From Psychroserpens luteolus (GTDB taxonomy: Bacteria > Bacteroidota > Bacteroidia > Flavobacteriales > Flavobacteriaceae), in the NCBI RefSeq assembly GCF_021032705.1, contig NZ_JAHVXI010000001.1, positions 558,001 through 622,000 of the forward strand: a DNA stretch of 64,000 nucleotides, in the 5' to 3' direction. Both the position numbers and the translations under genes were made by a program. The notes under the pieces were generated by a model. It did no database searches. It had not been told where the DNA came from and was given only the letters and a program-made list of their open reading frames with translations. Below, one piece after another: positions 42,454-51,257 of the stretch; the stretch's first letter is position 1; each line of letters starts with the position of its first letter.

Positions 42454-43806
42454 ATGGTTTTAAAAAACGCTTCCATATTAGTAATAGATGACGATGTAGA
42501 TGTCTTAACAGCATTGCGACTACTCCTAAAACCTTTGGTAAGAGACGTTGTCACCGAAAAAAATCCGAATAATATATTATCTCAAATTGAAGGCGCTTCA
42601 TTCGACATTGTTATTTTAGACATGAACTTTAGTGGTTTAGTCAATACTGGTAACGAAGGTATTTTTTGGTTGAATAAAATTCAAAAACAAAATCCTGAAA
42701 TATCAGTTATTCTTATGACGGCTTATGCAGACATTGACCTAGCTATAAAAGGACTTAAAGAAGGTGCTTCAGATTTCTTAATGAAACCATGGAATAATAA
42801 AAAAGTTATTGAGACCATAACAACAATTCTAAGTCAGAAGAAATCAAAGTCTGCTCATAAAGAAAGTTTTAGTTCTAATAGTGTTGAAATTATTGGTGAT
42901 AGTGATGTAATGACTGATGTTTTTGTAAAACTTAAAAAGGTAGCACCAACCGATGCTAATGTACTTATACTAGGCGAAAATGGTACTGGTAAAGATCTAA
43001 TTGCAAGAGCTCTTCATGATAATTCTAACAGAAAAAACAAACCCTTTGTAAAAGTTGATGTAGGTGCGTTAACATCTTCTCTTTTTGAAAGCGAATTATT
43101 TGGCTACAAGAAAGGAGCTTTTACAGACGCCAGAGAAGACCGAAAAGGCCGCTTTGAAGCTGCTAATGGCGGAACCTTATTTTTGGATGAAATTGGAAAT
43201 ATTACCTTAGGACAACAAGTAAGGTTATTAACAGTGCTACAAAATAGGCAAGTTACTCCTCTAGGATCTAATGATTCTATTCCTATCGATATTAGGTTGA
43301 TATGTGCTACAAATGTTGACCCAATAGTTTTGGCAGATGAAAAGAAGTTTCGAAAGGATTTGATCTATAGAATCAACACTGTCGATATTACTATGCCTCC
43401 ACTTAGGGATCGTGGTAAAGATATTACCGAGTTGTCTCATCACTTTGTATCACTTTATGCCGAAAAATATAATAAGAATACATTTTCGTTTGACTCTGGT
43501 TTTATTTCAAAATTGAAAAAGCATGATTTTCCTGGGAATGTAAGAGAGCTTCAATATGTACTTGAACGTGCTGTAATAATGGCAGATGGAACTGTTTTAA
43601 AACCTGATGATTTGGTGTTTTCTTCCATCGAGCATTCTTCGGTAACTACCAATACTACCATCGCCAGCCTAAATTTGCACGACATAGAAAAAAATGCCAT
43701 TCTTACTGTATTAGAAAAGAATAAAGGCAATGTATCTAAATCTGCCAAAGAGTTAGGAATTACAAGAGCTGCTTTATATAGACGACTAGATAAGTATGAA
43801 CTATAG
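42454..43806 (+). CDS. NtrC-type sigma-54-dependent response regulator
   Basis: A 450-residue regulator. The receiver holds the acidic pair IDDDVD and phospho-acceptor Asp55 (FDIVILDMNF). The AAA+ domain has Walker A GENGTGKD, GAFTDAREDRKG (the sigma-54 contact loop) and GGTLFLDEIGN, followed by KFRKDLIYRIN. The C-terminal Fis-like helix-turn-helix ends ITRAALYRRLDKYEL. It is divergent from the pump genes and probably activates both conserved promoters. The kinase gene overlaps it by 11 bp. Confidence 0.95.
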   Translation: MVLKNASILVIDDDVDVLTALRLLLKPLVRDVVTEKNPNNILSQIEGASFDIVILDMNFSGLVNTGNEGIFWLNKIQKQNPEISVILMTAYADIDLAIKGLKEGASDFLMKPWNNKKVIETITTILSQKKSKSAHKESFSSNSVEIIGDSDVMTDVFVKLKKVAPTDANVLILGENGTGKDLIARALHDNSNRKNKPFVKVDVGALTSSLFESELFGYKKGAFTDAREDRKGRFEAANGGTLFLDEIGNITLGQQVRLLTVLQNRQVTPLGSNDSIPIDIRLICATNVDPIVLADEKKFRKDLIYRINTVDITMPPLRDRGKDITELSHHFVSLYAEKYNKNTFSFDSGFISKLKKHDFPGNVRELQYVLERAVIMADGTVLKPDDLVFSSIEHSSVTTNTTIASLNLHDIEKNAILTVLEKNKGNVSKSAKELGITRAALYRRLDKYEL

Positions 43807-45139
43807 AGCTTACATCTTTAGACTTTTTTTTAGAATTCTACTATTAGTTAGTGCCATACTGGCTTTAGTGTATACTATTTATAAAGATCAAACGGTGTAT
43901 TCGGTTATTATAGGTATTGGGTTACTTTATCTTCTTATTAATACATACACTTTTGTTAAGCGTCGATTTGTCGCTATGGACGATTTTTTTGAAGCGGTAA
44001 AATATCGTGATTTCTCAAGGTGGTTTCCAGAAGACAGAGGTCCAAAAGATATACGGTTTTTGTATACGGGTTTTAATGAAATTAATAGAACTATAAAAGA
44101 AATCAACTCTCAGAATCAAGCGCAATATGTTTACCTCCAAAAGATCTTAGAAATGGTTGATATAGGCATCATAGCTTATAACTTAGAAACAGGTGATGTT
44201 TTGTGGGTTAATGACTCTTTTGGTGACATATTAGATATGCCTTCCTTTAAAAATATACGATTTATTGAAAACAGAAAGCCTGAACTATTCAATACTATTT
44301 TTGAAACCTATCATAGGGAGCCAAACTCAATTTCTATAGCCTTGCAAAATGAACGTATTAAAATATTAATTTCTGATACGGTTTTTCAGGTTGATGATGA
44401 TGCTTTTAAACTCATTGTTATTCAGGATATTGATAATACTTTAAACAAAAATGAGTCTGAATCTTGGAAGAAATTATTAAGTGTTATGACTCATGAAATC
44501 ATGAATTCTATTGCGCCCATTTCATCGTTGGCAGATACACTTCAATCTAATTTACAGATAGCCATCAAGCAACCTAAAGACAGTAACCTAGAATTAGACG
44601 ATTTAAACTCTGGTATAAAAACAATCAAAAATCGTAGTGACGGCTTACTGAAATTTGCTAAAACTTATCGTAGTTTAAGTAAGGTCACCAACCTGAATTT
44701 ACAAAGAGTTAAAGTGTCTGAACTGTTTAGTAATATTCAATTGTTAATGGCGCCTTCAATTGAAGCTAAGAACATAGATATAACGTTTAAGATTTCTGGA
44801 CCTAAATTAGAATTAGATATTGATACTCACCTCATCGAGCAAGTTTTGATCAATCTAATACTAAATGCTGTCGATGCCTGCAAACACAAAGAAGATGCTC
44901 AAATTAAAGTATCAGCATCTCAAAATACGAATAGAAATATTGTTCTAAAAGTATATGATAACGGAACGGGTATTCCTCAAGACATTTTAGAAAACATCTT
45001 TGTTCCATTCTTCACAAGTAAAGCCACAGGAAGCGGAATTGGTTTAAGTCTTTGCAAGCAAATCATGCTACTTCATAAAGGCAAAATACTTGTAAAGAGT
45101 TTAGAAGGAGAAGGGTCTGTATTTAGTCTTGTATTTTAA
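43796..45139 (+). CDS. Sensor histidine kinase, NtrB/NtrY-like
   Basis: A 447-residue kinase with two membrane helices at the N-terminus (about 8-27 and 32-52), a short loop, a PAS-like domain (about 120-205, with DIGIIAYNLETGDVLWVNDSF), the phospho-acceptor region SVMTHEIMNSIAPISSLAD, and a HATPase domain with NLILNAVDA, DNGTGIP and GSGIGLSLCKQ. It would phosphorylate the overlapping response regulator. There is almost no periplasmic sensor, so it may sense membrane stress or an internal signal. Start ATG at 43796 lies within the preceding gene. Confidence 0.93.
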   Translation: MNYRAYIFRLFFRILLLVSAILALVYTIYKDQTVYSVIIGIGLLYLLINTYTFVKRRFVAMDDFFEAVKYRDFSRWFPEDRGPKDIRFLYTGFNEINRTIKEINSQNQAQYVYLQKILEMVDIGIIAYNLETGDVLWVNDSFGDILDMPSFKNIRFIENRKPELFNTIFETYHREPNSISIALQNERIKILISDTVFQVDDDAFKLIVIQDIDNTLNKNESESWKKLLSVMTHEIMNSIAPISSLADTLQSNLQIAIKQPKDSNLELDDLNSGIKTIKNRSDGLLKFAKTYRSLSKVTNLNLQRVKVSELFSNIQLLMAPSIEAKNIDITFKISGPKLELDIDTHLIEQVLINLILNAVDACKHKEDAQIKVSASQNTNRNIVLKVYDNGTGIPQDILENIFVPFFTSKATGSGIGLSLCKQIMLLHKGKILVKSLEGEGSVFSLVF

Positions 45140-45144
45140 AGGAA

Positions 45145-46305
45145 CTAGCCTCTAAATAGGAAGAAATCATCTTTCATATCTTCGATCTGAGCGTCTTCAT
45201 TGGTGATAATATAATCTATCGCTTGAGTTGTAAACTCATCACCTTTAGACGTTAATGACACAATATTATTATCGATAATTATCATGTTATTTTTTAAGGC
45301 CAGTTCCAAAACAGTTTTAGATCTCACTTTTTGCCAATTGATATGCTCGTTTAAATGATTGACATGACGTTCACGTTCTTCATCATGATTTTTTAAATGC
45401 AGTAAAAAAGTTAACAGCGACACTTCTGTACGTTGTTGTTTTTCTCGATAAAGTACAGCAATCACACCTTTATTTGGAGCAAATAAATACACCAATAAAA
45501 ATAACACACCTAACATAGTGGTGATAGATCCTGCAATAGAAGCGTCTAGCCAATGTGCAAACCAATAACCTGAAATGGCACTAAATACGCCAAATACAAT
45601 AGACAGAAAGAGCATTTTCTTTAAATCTGTTGTCAATAAATAAGCCGTTGCTGCAGGAGCGATCATAAGAGCGACGACCAAAATCGCGCCAACCGCGTCA
45701 AAAGCACCTACGGTTGTTATGGATGATACTGTCATTAATCCATAGTGAATAATAACAGGAGAAAATCCTAATGATGCCGCCAAGCCCTTGTCAAATGTGC
45801 TCAACTTTAATTCTTTAAAAAATGCGAATAATAATATTATAGTAATCATTAGAATTGCTCCCACAATCCATAATGACTTTGGCCCTAGATCTACACCAGA
45901 AACTAATAATCGATCAAAAGGTGCATAAGCTAATTCGCCTAATAAAACGGCATCGACATCCAAATGAATATCATCTGCATTCTTTTTAATTAGAATAACA
46001 CCAATACTAAACAGTGCAGGAAATACAAGACCAATGGCTGTGTCTTCCTTTACTAAACCTGTCTTTTGAATATACTCTACAAGTACAACGGTAACCACAC
46101 CTGCTAAAGTGGCTAGTAAAATTAAAATTGGCGATCCTAAATCATGTGTTATAAAAAATCCAACTACGATTCCTGGTAGTATCGAGTGACTAATGGCATC
46201 ACTAATCATGGCCATTTTCCGGAGCACTAAAAATGTTCCAGGAATAGCACAAGCAATAGCTACTAAACTTGCAATGAGCTGTATTTCTATTTGCGCATTA
46301 CTCAT
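45145..46305 (-). CDS. Metal ABC transporter permease with C-terminal extension (1)
   Basis: A 386-residue inner membrane protein of the ABC-3 (Mn/Zn/Fe) family with about eight membrane helices (residues 1-285; DAISHSILPGIVVG is the family signature near the N-terminus, DAVGAILVVALMIAPAATAYLL near 215). Residues about 290-386 form a soluble extension (TEVSLLTFLLHLKNHDEERERHVNHL ... TSKGDEFTTQAIDYI) that resembles a winged helix. It overlaps the next permease gene by 8 bp. It is the last gene of the metal import unit. Confidence 0.9.
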   Translation of the reverse strand: MSNAQIEIQLIASLVAIACAIPGTFLVLRKMAMISDAISHSILPGIVVGFFITHDLGSPILILLATLAGVVTVVLVEYIQKTGLVKEDTAIGLVFPALFSIGVILIKKNADDIHLDVDAVLLGELAYAPFDRLLVSGVDLGPKSLWIVGAILMITIILLFAFFKELKLSTFDKGLAASLGFSPVIIHYGLMTVSSITTVGAFDAVGAILVVALMIAPAATAYLLTTDLKKMLFLSIVFGVFSAISGYWFAHWLDASIAGSITTMLGVLFLLVYLFAPNKGVIAVLYREKQQRTEVSLLTFLLHLKNHDEERERHVNHLNEHINWQKVRSKTVLELALKNNMIIIDNNIVSLTSKGDEFTTQAIDYIITNEDAQIEDMKDDFFLFRG

Positions 46306-47425
46306 CGTTTTTGGTTAATTGGTTATATAGATTAGATGCCGATTTAAAGCCTTCGTTAGTTAAACTCCAGGTCGATCCTTGTAGTGTCACGTAGTTTTTT
46401 TCAACTAATTTTTTAAGTGTTCCTTTCGTAAATCCTTGAAAATTATTTAAGATCTTAATCTCATGAGGATGAGAGATATCATCATGGGTCTCGGCAATAT
46501 TATACATAAAGGCTAAGGTTTTATGTAACTGCAAATCACGACGATTCTTGATAAACCGTATTTGTTTAAACAACAAGCCTCGACTAGGTGAAAATATAAA
46601 TGAAATAAATACAAAAACAGCAGCTACAAGAACAATGACTGGTCCAGTAGACAAATTATTCTGACTGGCACTTATTGCTGTTCCGAAAACACCCGAGAAT
46701 GCACCAAAAAGAGCTGCTAGAAACACCATAGTTGCTAAACTGTTTGTCCATTGCCTAGCGGCAGCAGCTGGAGCTAAAAGCATCGCACTCATTAATACAA
46801 CACCTACGGTTTGAAGTCCTAAAACAATGGCTAATACAATAAAGCTAGTAATAAGGATATCGATGGTTTTCGTGTTAAACCCAAGTGTCTTAGCATAATC
46901 TTTATCAAAGAGTAAAATCTTAAATTCTTTCCAGAAGAGTAACAACACAAAAAGGCAAATCCCAGTAACGATAGCCATCATCCATACATCACTTTCTACT
47001 AAAGTTGCAGCCTGACCAAATAAGTACTTATCTAACCCAGCTTGATTGGCATTAGGCTGCTTTTGAATGAACGTTAGCAAAAGCATTCCGAAGCCAAAAA
47101 ATAAGGAAAGTATTAGGCCTAAGGCAGTATCAGATTTGAGATGAGTTTTGGTAATAATGCCGCGTATCCAAAATGTTCCAATCAACCCACTTACTAGAGC
47201 ACCTAATAATAGTGTGTTACTATCTTTTGCTCCAGTAATTAAAAAAGAAATAGCAATTCCTGGTAAAGCAGCATGAGAAATAGCATCACCTAAGAGGCTT
47301 TGTTTTCGCAATACAGCAAAACTGCCTAACATCCCTGTTACAGCACCTAAAATTGCTGTTCCGAGTGTGATTGTACGCAACGTATAATCTGAAAATACTA
47401 AAGAAAAATACTCTTGAATATCCAT
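46298..47425 (-). CDS. Metal ABC transporter permease with C-terminal extension (2)
   Basis: A 375-residue paralogue with the ABC-3 signature DAISHAALPGIAIS and QTVGVVLMSAMLLAPAAAARQ. The C-terminal 90 residues (LHKTLAFMYNIAETHDDISHPHEIKIL, FTKGTLKKLVEKNYVTLQG, LTNEGFKSASNLYNQL) read as a winged-helix domain like those in DtxR-type regulators. The two permeases probably form a heterodimer. The start overlaps the ATPase stop by 1 bp. Confidence 0.9.
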   Translation of the reverse strand: MDIQEYFSLVFSDYTLRTITLGTAILGAVTGMLGSFAVLRKQSLLGDAISHAALPGIAISFLITGAKDSNTLLLGALVSGLIGTFWIRGIITKTHLKSDTALGLILSLFFGFGMLLLTFIQKQPNANQAGLDKYLFGQAATLVESDVWMMAIVTGICLFVLLLFWKEFKILLFDKDYAKTLGFNTKTIDILITSFIVLAIVLGLQTVGVVLMSAMLLAPAAAARQWTNSLATMVFLAALFGAFSGVFGTAISASQNNLSTGPVIVLVAAVFVFISFIFSPSRGLLFKQIRFIKNRRDLQLHKTLAFMYNIAETHDDISHPHEIKILNNFQGFTKGTLKKLVEKNYVTLQGSTWSLTNEGFKSASNLYNQLTKNDE

Positions 47426-48162
47426 TACTCTTGTATACTTACTTTGTAATTAATACCATAGGTCTTTGTCAAATTATCATCATTGAAAATATCCTTAACT
47501 GGTCCAGTCGCAATTTTTTTTACGTTTAAAAAGGTTACCCAATCAAAATACTCTGGAACCGTTTGTAGATCATGATGAACAACAATTACAGTTTTTCCTG
47601 CTTTTCGTAGTTCTTTTAAAATATTGATGATGGCAATTTCTGTTGTAGCATCTACGCCTTGAAAAGGCTCATCCATAAAATAGATAGACGCATCTTGCAC
47701 TAATGCGCGCGCTAAAAATATACGCTGTTGTTGTCCACCAGAAAGCTGACTTATTTGTCGGTTTTTAAACGGTAGCATCCCTACTTTTTCGAGAGCTTCC
47801 AATGCCGCTTTCTTTTGTTTTTGTCTAGGACGTTTGATCCAGCCTAAACTTCCATAAGTTCCCATCATTACAACATCGAGTGCTGTTGTTGGGAAATCCC
47901 AATCCACACTTCCTTTTTGAGGTACATAAGCGACTAAAGAGCGTTGCTTATCGTATGATTTTCCGTAGATCGAAACACTACCAGCTATAGGTTTCAAAAT
48001 TCCTAAAATAGACTTGATAAGTGTAGATTTTCCCGCTCCATTAGGTCCAACAATAGCCATTAAAACCCCTTCAGGTATTTCGAGATCAATATCCCAAAGC
48101 ACAGGCTTGTAGTTATACGCTACAGTTAAATCATCAACTTGTACTGCTATCTTATCACTCAT
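47425..48162 (-). CDS. Metal ABC transporter ATP-binding protein
   Basis: A 245-residue ATPase with Walker [25 protein letters not shown] and Walker [14 protein letters not shown]. It powers the two permeases downstream and follows the substrate-binding gene with 1-bp overlap (TAATG-like junction at 48162). Confidence 0.95.
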   Translation of the reverse strand: MSDKIAVQVDDLTVAYNYKPVLWDIDLEIPEGVLMAIVGPNGAGKSTLIKSILGILKPIAGSVSIYGKSYDKQRSLVAYVPQKGSVDWDFPTTALDVVMMGTYGSLGWIKRPRQKQKKAALEALEKVGMLPFKNRQISQLSGGQQQRIFLARALVQDASIYFMDEPFQGVDATTEIAIINILKELRKAGKTVIVVHHDLQTVPEYFDWVTFLNVKKIATGPVKDIFNDDNLTKTYGINYKVSIQE

Positions 48163-49079
48163 TATTTTAAGGCATTTACAATCGTATTGACATTATATTC
48201 AAACATACCAATATAGGTTCCTTCTACGGTTCCAGCATCTCCTAATGCATCAGAGTATAAGGTGCCACCAATGGTCACTTCATGACCTTTAGATTTTACT
48301 GCTGCTTGCAACGCTTCAATAGTTCGTTTTGGAACTGAACTTTCGACAAAAATTGCCTTAATCTCTTTTTCAATAATAAATGCTGATAAGTTTTGAACAT
48401 CCTGAACTCCTGCTTCAGTTGCAGTAGATAATCCCTGTAAGCCAACAACTTCAAAGTCAAATGCTTTTCCGAAGTAATTAAAGGCATCATGGGCAGTAAC
48501 TAAAATTCGTTTTTCTTTTGGAAGCGTCTCAATGATCCCTTTTACTTTAGCTTGAAGCGCTTCTAATTTTGCACCATAAGCAGCTTCGTTCGTTTTATAA
48601 TTCTCGGCATTCTTTGGATCTTTTTCTGAAAGCACTTGAGTTACTTTAGACGCAAATTGTTTAAAATAATCGATATCAAACCAAACATGCGGATCATAAT
48701 TAGATGCAAAATAATCTGATCCAATTAAGGTATTTTTATCTAACGCTTCACCTAATGCTATTGGTGTTTTAGTACTGCTTCCCATTTTTTCGAACACCTC
48801 AACAAGTTTACCTTCGAGGTGTAATCCGTTATAAAAAATAATAGTAGCGTCTACCAATTTTGTAACATCACCTTCACTCGCCTTATAGAGGTGTGGGTCG
48901 ACGCCACTTCCCATCAAGCCTTTAACATTCACATGATCTCCACCTATATTTTCAACTAAATCGGTAATCATTGTAGTCGTGGTAACTACATTTAGTTTTC
49001 CATTAGATGGTGTGTCATTTTTACACCCCAAAAAGGCTGTAATTAATACTAGTATTGATAATTTTTTTAATGTATTCAT
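48162..49079 (-). CDS. Metal-binding lipoprotein of the ABC importer (TroA/ZnuA type)
   Basis: A 305-residue substrate-binding lipoprotein (lipobox FLGCKND, Cys19). It shows the metal-site His in [10 protein letters not shown] and [10 protein letters not shown], plus [11 protein letters not shown] and a C-terminal acidic site (YSDALGDAG). There is no His-rich loop, so Mn or Fe is as likely as Zn. It opens the transport part of the operon after the barrel-protein gene. Confidence 0.93.
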   Translation of the reverse strand: MNTLKKLSILVLITAFLGCKNDTPSNGKLNVVTTTTMITDLVENIGGDHVNVKGLMGSGVDPHLYKASEGDVTKLVDATIIFYNGLHLEGKLVEVFEKMGSSTKTPIALGEALDKNTLIGSDYFASNYDPHVWFDIDYFKQFASKVTQVLSEKDPKNAENYKTNEAAYGAKLEALQAKVKGIIETLPKEKRILVTAHDAFNYFGKAFDFEVVGLQGLSTATEAGVQDVQNLSAFIIEKEIKAIFVESSVPKRTIEALQAAVKSKGHEVTIGGTLYSDALGDAGTVEGTYIGMFEYNVNTIVNALK

Positions 49080-49088
49080 TGTTGTTTT

Positions 49089-49895
49089 TTATTTAGTAGG
49101 TATTCTAAAACTTGCACCTAAACCAATTAGGATATCTTGACCTTCAGTGATACTTGTACCAACATATGCATCTAATTGTAGGTCGTTTGAAAGTAAATAA
49201 GTAAGTCCTGCATCCCAATAATGATTAGCTGAACTATCTTCTGGTAAATCACCATAGAGTTCGGCATACATACCAAACTTATCTGTAAAACTATAGCCGT
49301 AAGCTAATGTATAAATTGCTGCAGCCTCTGAAGAATCATCTCCCCATTGAGCCCCAATATTATAGCCTAAGCTTGAGTTATCACTTAGCGTATGAGATAA
49401 AGAAAATCTAAAATCGACTCCAGTTGTCTCAGGACGATAATCCTTAGATGCGCTAAATAGCGGAAATACGTGTCCGATGAATGCAATTTCTGGCATACCA
49501 TTTTTCTCTTCAGCGATATCAATTTTTACACCAAGTAGCAATGGAGATAATCCGCTGGTAACATTATTTAGTTTATTACCATTAACTTTTGTCACACCTT
49601 CTACAAAATCCCAACCTAAACGTAATTCTATATTATCAAGGATACCGTAACGTACAAGAGTTGTATTGAAGGTGTAGCTTTGAGATGTCACAGCGTTTTC
49701 TTCAAAAGATTCATATAAACCTCCAGTTTCTATTTGAAGAATGCCTTTTCCAACTGTTGATGAGGCTTCTGTTGCATCAGGTCGATCTGTAACTAATGGT
49801 TCAGACGTTATATTATTTTGGTTTTCATCTTGTGCATTAATAACTATTGAAAATAGCATCAATACAATAAGTAAGTAGGTGTTTTTAGTTTTCAT
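49089..49895 (-). CDS. Outer membrane beta-barrel protein, phenol-MetA-like
   Basis: A 268-residue outer membrane protein, with a signal peptide (MKTKNTYLLIVLMLFSIVINAQ) then a barrel with many strand-like segments (RYGILDNIELRLGWDF, YGYSFTDKFGMYAELYG, LSNDLQLDAYVGTS) resembling the PF13557 family. I chose the ATG at 49895; an in-frame ATG ten codons upstream gives a non-signal N-terminus. It overlaps the regulator stop by 11 bp and precedes the metal-binding lipoprotein, so it may be a porin for the metal. Confidence 0.8.
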   Translation of the reverse strand: MKTKNTYLLIVLMLFSIVINAQDENQNNITSEPLVTDRPDATEASSTVGKGILQIETGGLYESFEENAVTSQSYTFNTTLVRYGILDNIELRLGWDFVEGVTKVNGNKLNNVTSGLSPLLLGVKIDIAEEKNGMPEIAFIGHVFPLFSASKDYRPETTGVDFRFSLSHTLSDNSSLGYNIGAQWGDDSSEAAAIYTLAYGYSFTDKFGMYAELYGDLPEDSSANHYWDAGLTYLLSNDLQLDAYVGTSITEGQDILIGLGASFRIPTK

Positions 49896-50541
49896 CAACA
49901 TAAATAATTTTAGTAAAATCTTCATTCAAAACAATGGTATTGGACCCAATGGAAATTTGAGTCATTTTATTACCGATAAATTGTTTTGAAACGGTTAGTG
50001 TATTTCTATATCTAATTTGGTTTTGAGCACAAAATTCAAAAAATTCTTTATCATCACTCATTAACCTAGCAATAGTGTATGTTTTGCCTTCAACGGCTTC
50101 AGCCAAAGAGATTGACGTGTCTTCGGTGGTGATTTCACCATTAGCATTTGGAATGGGGTCACCATGTGGATCAAACTTTGGGTGGCCTAAATATTCGCTA
50201 ATTTTTTCAGCCAACAAATCTGAGGTTTGGTGTTCTAGTAATTCTGCTTCACGATGAATATCATGTAAGGTCATGTCAAACATTTTAAATAAAAAAGCTT
50301 CCCATAAGCGATGTTTTCTAATCACATTAAGGGCCATTTTTGTACCCTGTTCTGTGAGTTGTAACGCTTGATATTTTTCATAATTAAGTAAATTCTTTGC
50401 TGCTAATTTTTTAGCCATGTCTGTTGCTGCTGCATTAGAAATACCTAACTTTTTAGCGATATTTCCAGGTTTAGTATCCTTAATATCGTGTTGATCATTA
50501 TTGTAAATTGCTTTTACAAAGTTCTCTATAGCTACAGACAT
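49885..50541 (-). CDS. DtxR/MntR-type metal-dependent regulator
   Basis: A 218-residue regulator with an N-terminal winged helix (IKDTKPGNIAKKLGISNAAATDMAKKLAAKNLLNYEKYQALQLTEQG), a metal-binding dimerisation domain (RKHRLWEAFLFKMFDMTLHDIHREAELLEHQTS; HGDPIP) and a C-terminal FeoA-like SH3 segment (GNKMTQISIGSNTIVLNE). With metal it would repress the downstream importer. It is the first gene of the operon. A dyad site lies 22 bp upstream. Confidence 0.93.
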   Translation of the reverse strand: MSVAIENFVKAIYNNDQHDIKDTKPGNIAKKLGISNAAATDMAKKLAAKNLLNYEKYQALQLTEQGTKMALNVIRKHRLWEAFLFKMFDMTLHDIHREAELLEHQTSDLLAEKISEYLGHPKFDPHGDPIPNANGEITTEDTSISLAEAVEGKTYTIARLMSDDKEFFEFCAQNQIRYRNTLTVSKQFIGNKMTQISIGSNTIVLNEDFTKIIYVDEN

Positions 50542-50562
50542 TTTTAAATTACTTTAATTTAT

Positions 50563-50579
50563 TTTTAAGTAAGCTTAAA
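50563..50579 (-). promoter_or_regulatory. Candidate metal-regulator site before the mntR-type gene
   Basis: TTTAAGTAAGCTTAAA (50564-50579) is a 16-base dyad (TTTAAG, 4-base centre, CTTAAA). It contains TTTTAAGTAAGC with its flanking base, found also before feoA, and lies 22-38 bp upstream of the ATG at 50541, where it could block transcription. The assignment to the MntR-type protein is inference. Confidence 0.5.
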
Positions 50580-50658
50580 TATTTTACAAATGTAACTAAA
50601 ATTTCAATATTTTATTAATTTTGGTCACATAAAAGTTATGATTTAATTAAATTGAAGC

Positions 50659-51087
50659 ATGAAAACCTTAAGCTCTACCCTATTATTAAGCTTTGCATTT
50701 ATAGCGATGAATGCTCAAACACCTGTCGTTAAAGATTCTCTAAGCATAAGTGCTTCTGTTGGATTTCATCAGAAAGTAGATTTTGAAGACTATGAAGTGA
50801 AGTTCAAAAAGCTAGTATCAGATTCTAGGTGTCCAAAGGACGTGATGTGCATTAGAGCTGGTGAAGCAAAAGTATTAGTGTCTATATATAAAAAAGGAGA
50901 CTTTCTTCAGGATAAAGAAATTACAATTCATGCAAGTGGTTATGTCATGGAAGAAAACAATCTAGCCTTTAATGGCACTGACTTTAAAATCTATGGTATG
51001 ACCTTGAAACCTTATCCTAAAGGAACAAACAGTATTCCAGAACAGGATTATATTTTAGAAGTTGTATTTCAACCTAAACGACTTTAG
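50659..51087 (+). CDS. Secreted protein, hypothetical (Cys-pair)
   Basis: A 142-residue exported protein (signal MKTLSSTLLLSFAFIAMNAQ) that is beta-rich. It has a conserved SRCPKDVMCIRAGEA stretch with two Cys residues that probably form a disulphide, a pattern I recall from small secreted flavobacterial proteins. The stop overlaps the Cys-rich Feo gene on the other strand by 4 bp. Function unknown. Confidence 0.65.
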   Translation: MKTLSSTLLLSFAFIAMNAQTPVVKDSLSISASVGFHQKVDFEDYEVKFKKLVSDSRCPKDVMCIRAGEAKVLVSIYKKGDFLQDKEITIHASGYVMEENNLAFNGTDFKIYGMTLKPYPKGTNSIPEQDYILEVVFQPKRL

Positions 51088-51227
51088 TGACAACCACAAC
51101 CATCATCACCACAAGCTTTATTGGCCGTTACTTTTTTCTTTGGAAGAACCCCAAACTTGCGCAATAAAAACCATATCGCCAAAGCTACTGAAGTAAAGAC
51201 TAATATGTTCTGCAAAATGGTATTCAT
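51084..51227 (-). CDS. FeoB-associated Cys-rich membrane protein
   Basis: A 47-residue protein from ATG at 51227, with one membrane helix (about 5-24) and a C-terminus rich in Cys/Gly/His (ACGDDGCGCH). It matches the small Cys-rich proteins commonly found after FeoB. It would bind Fe2+ or assist FeoB. It is 30 bp from the feoB stop and in the same direction. Confidence 0.8.
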   Translation of the reverse strand: MNTILQNILVFTSVALAIWFLLRKFGVLPKKKVTANKACGDDGCGCH

Positions 51228-51257
51228 AAGTAATTTGTCGTTAATAATATACTAATC

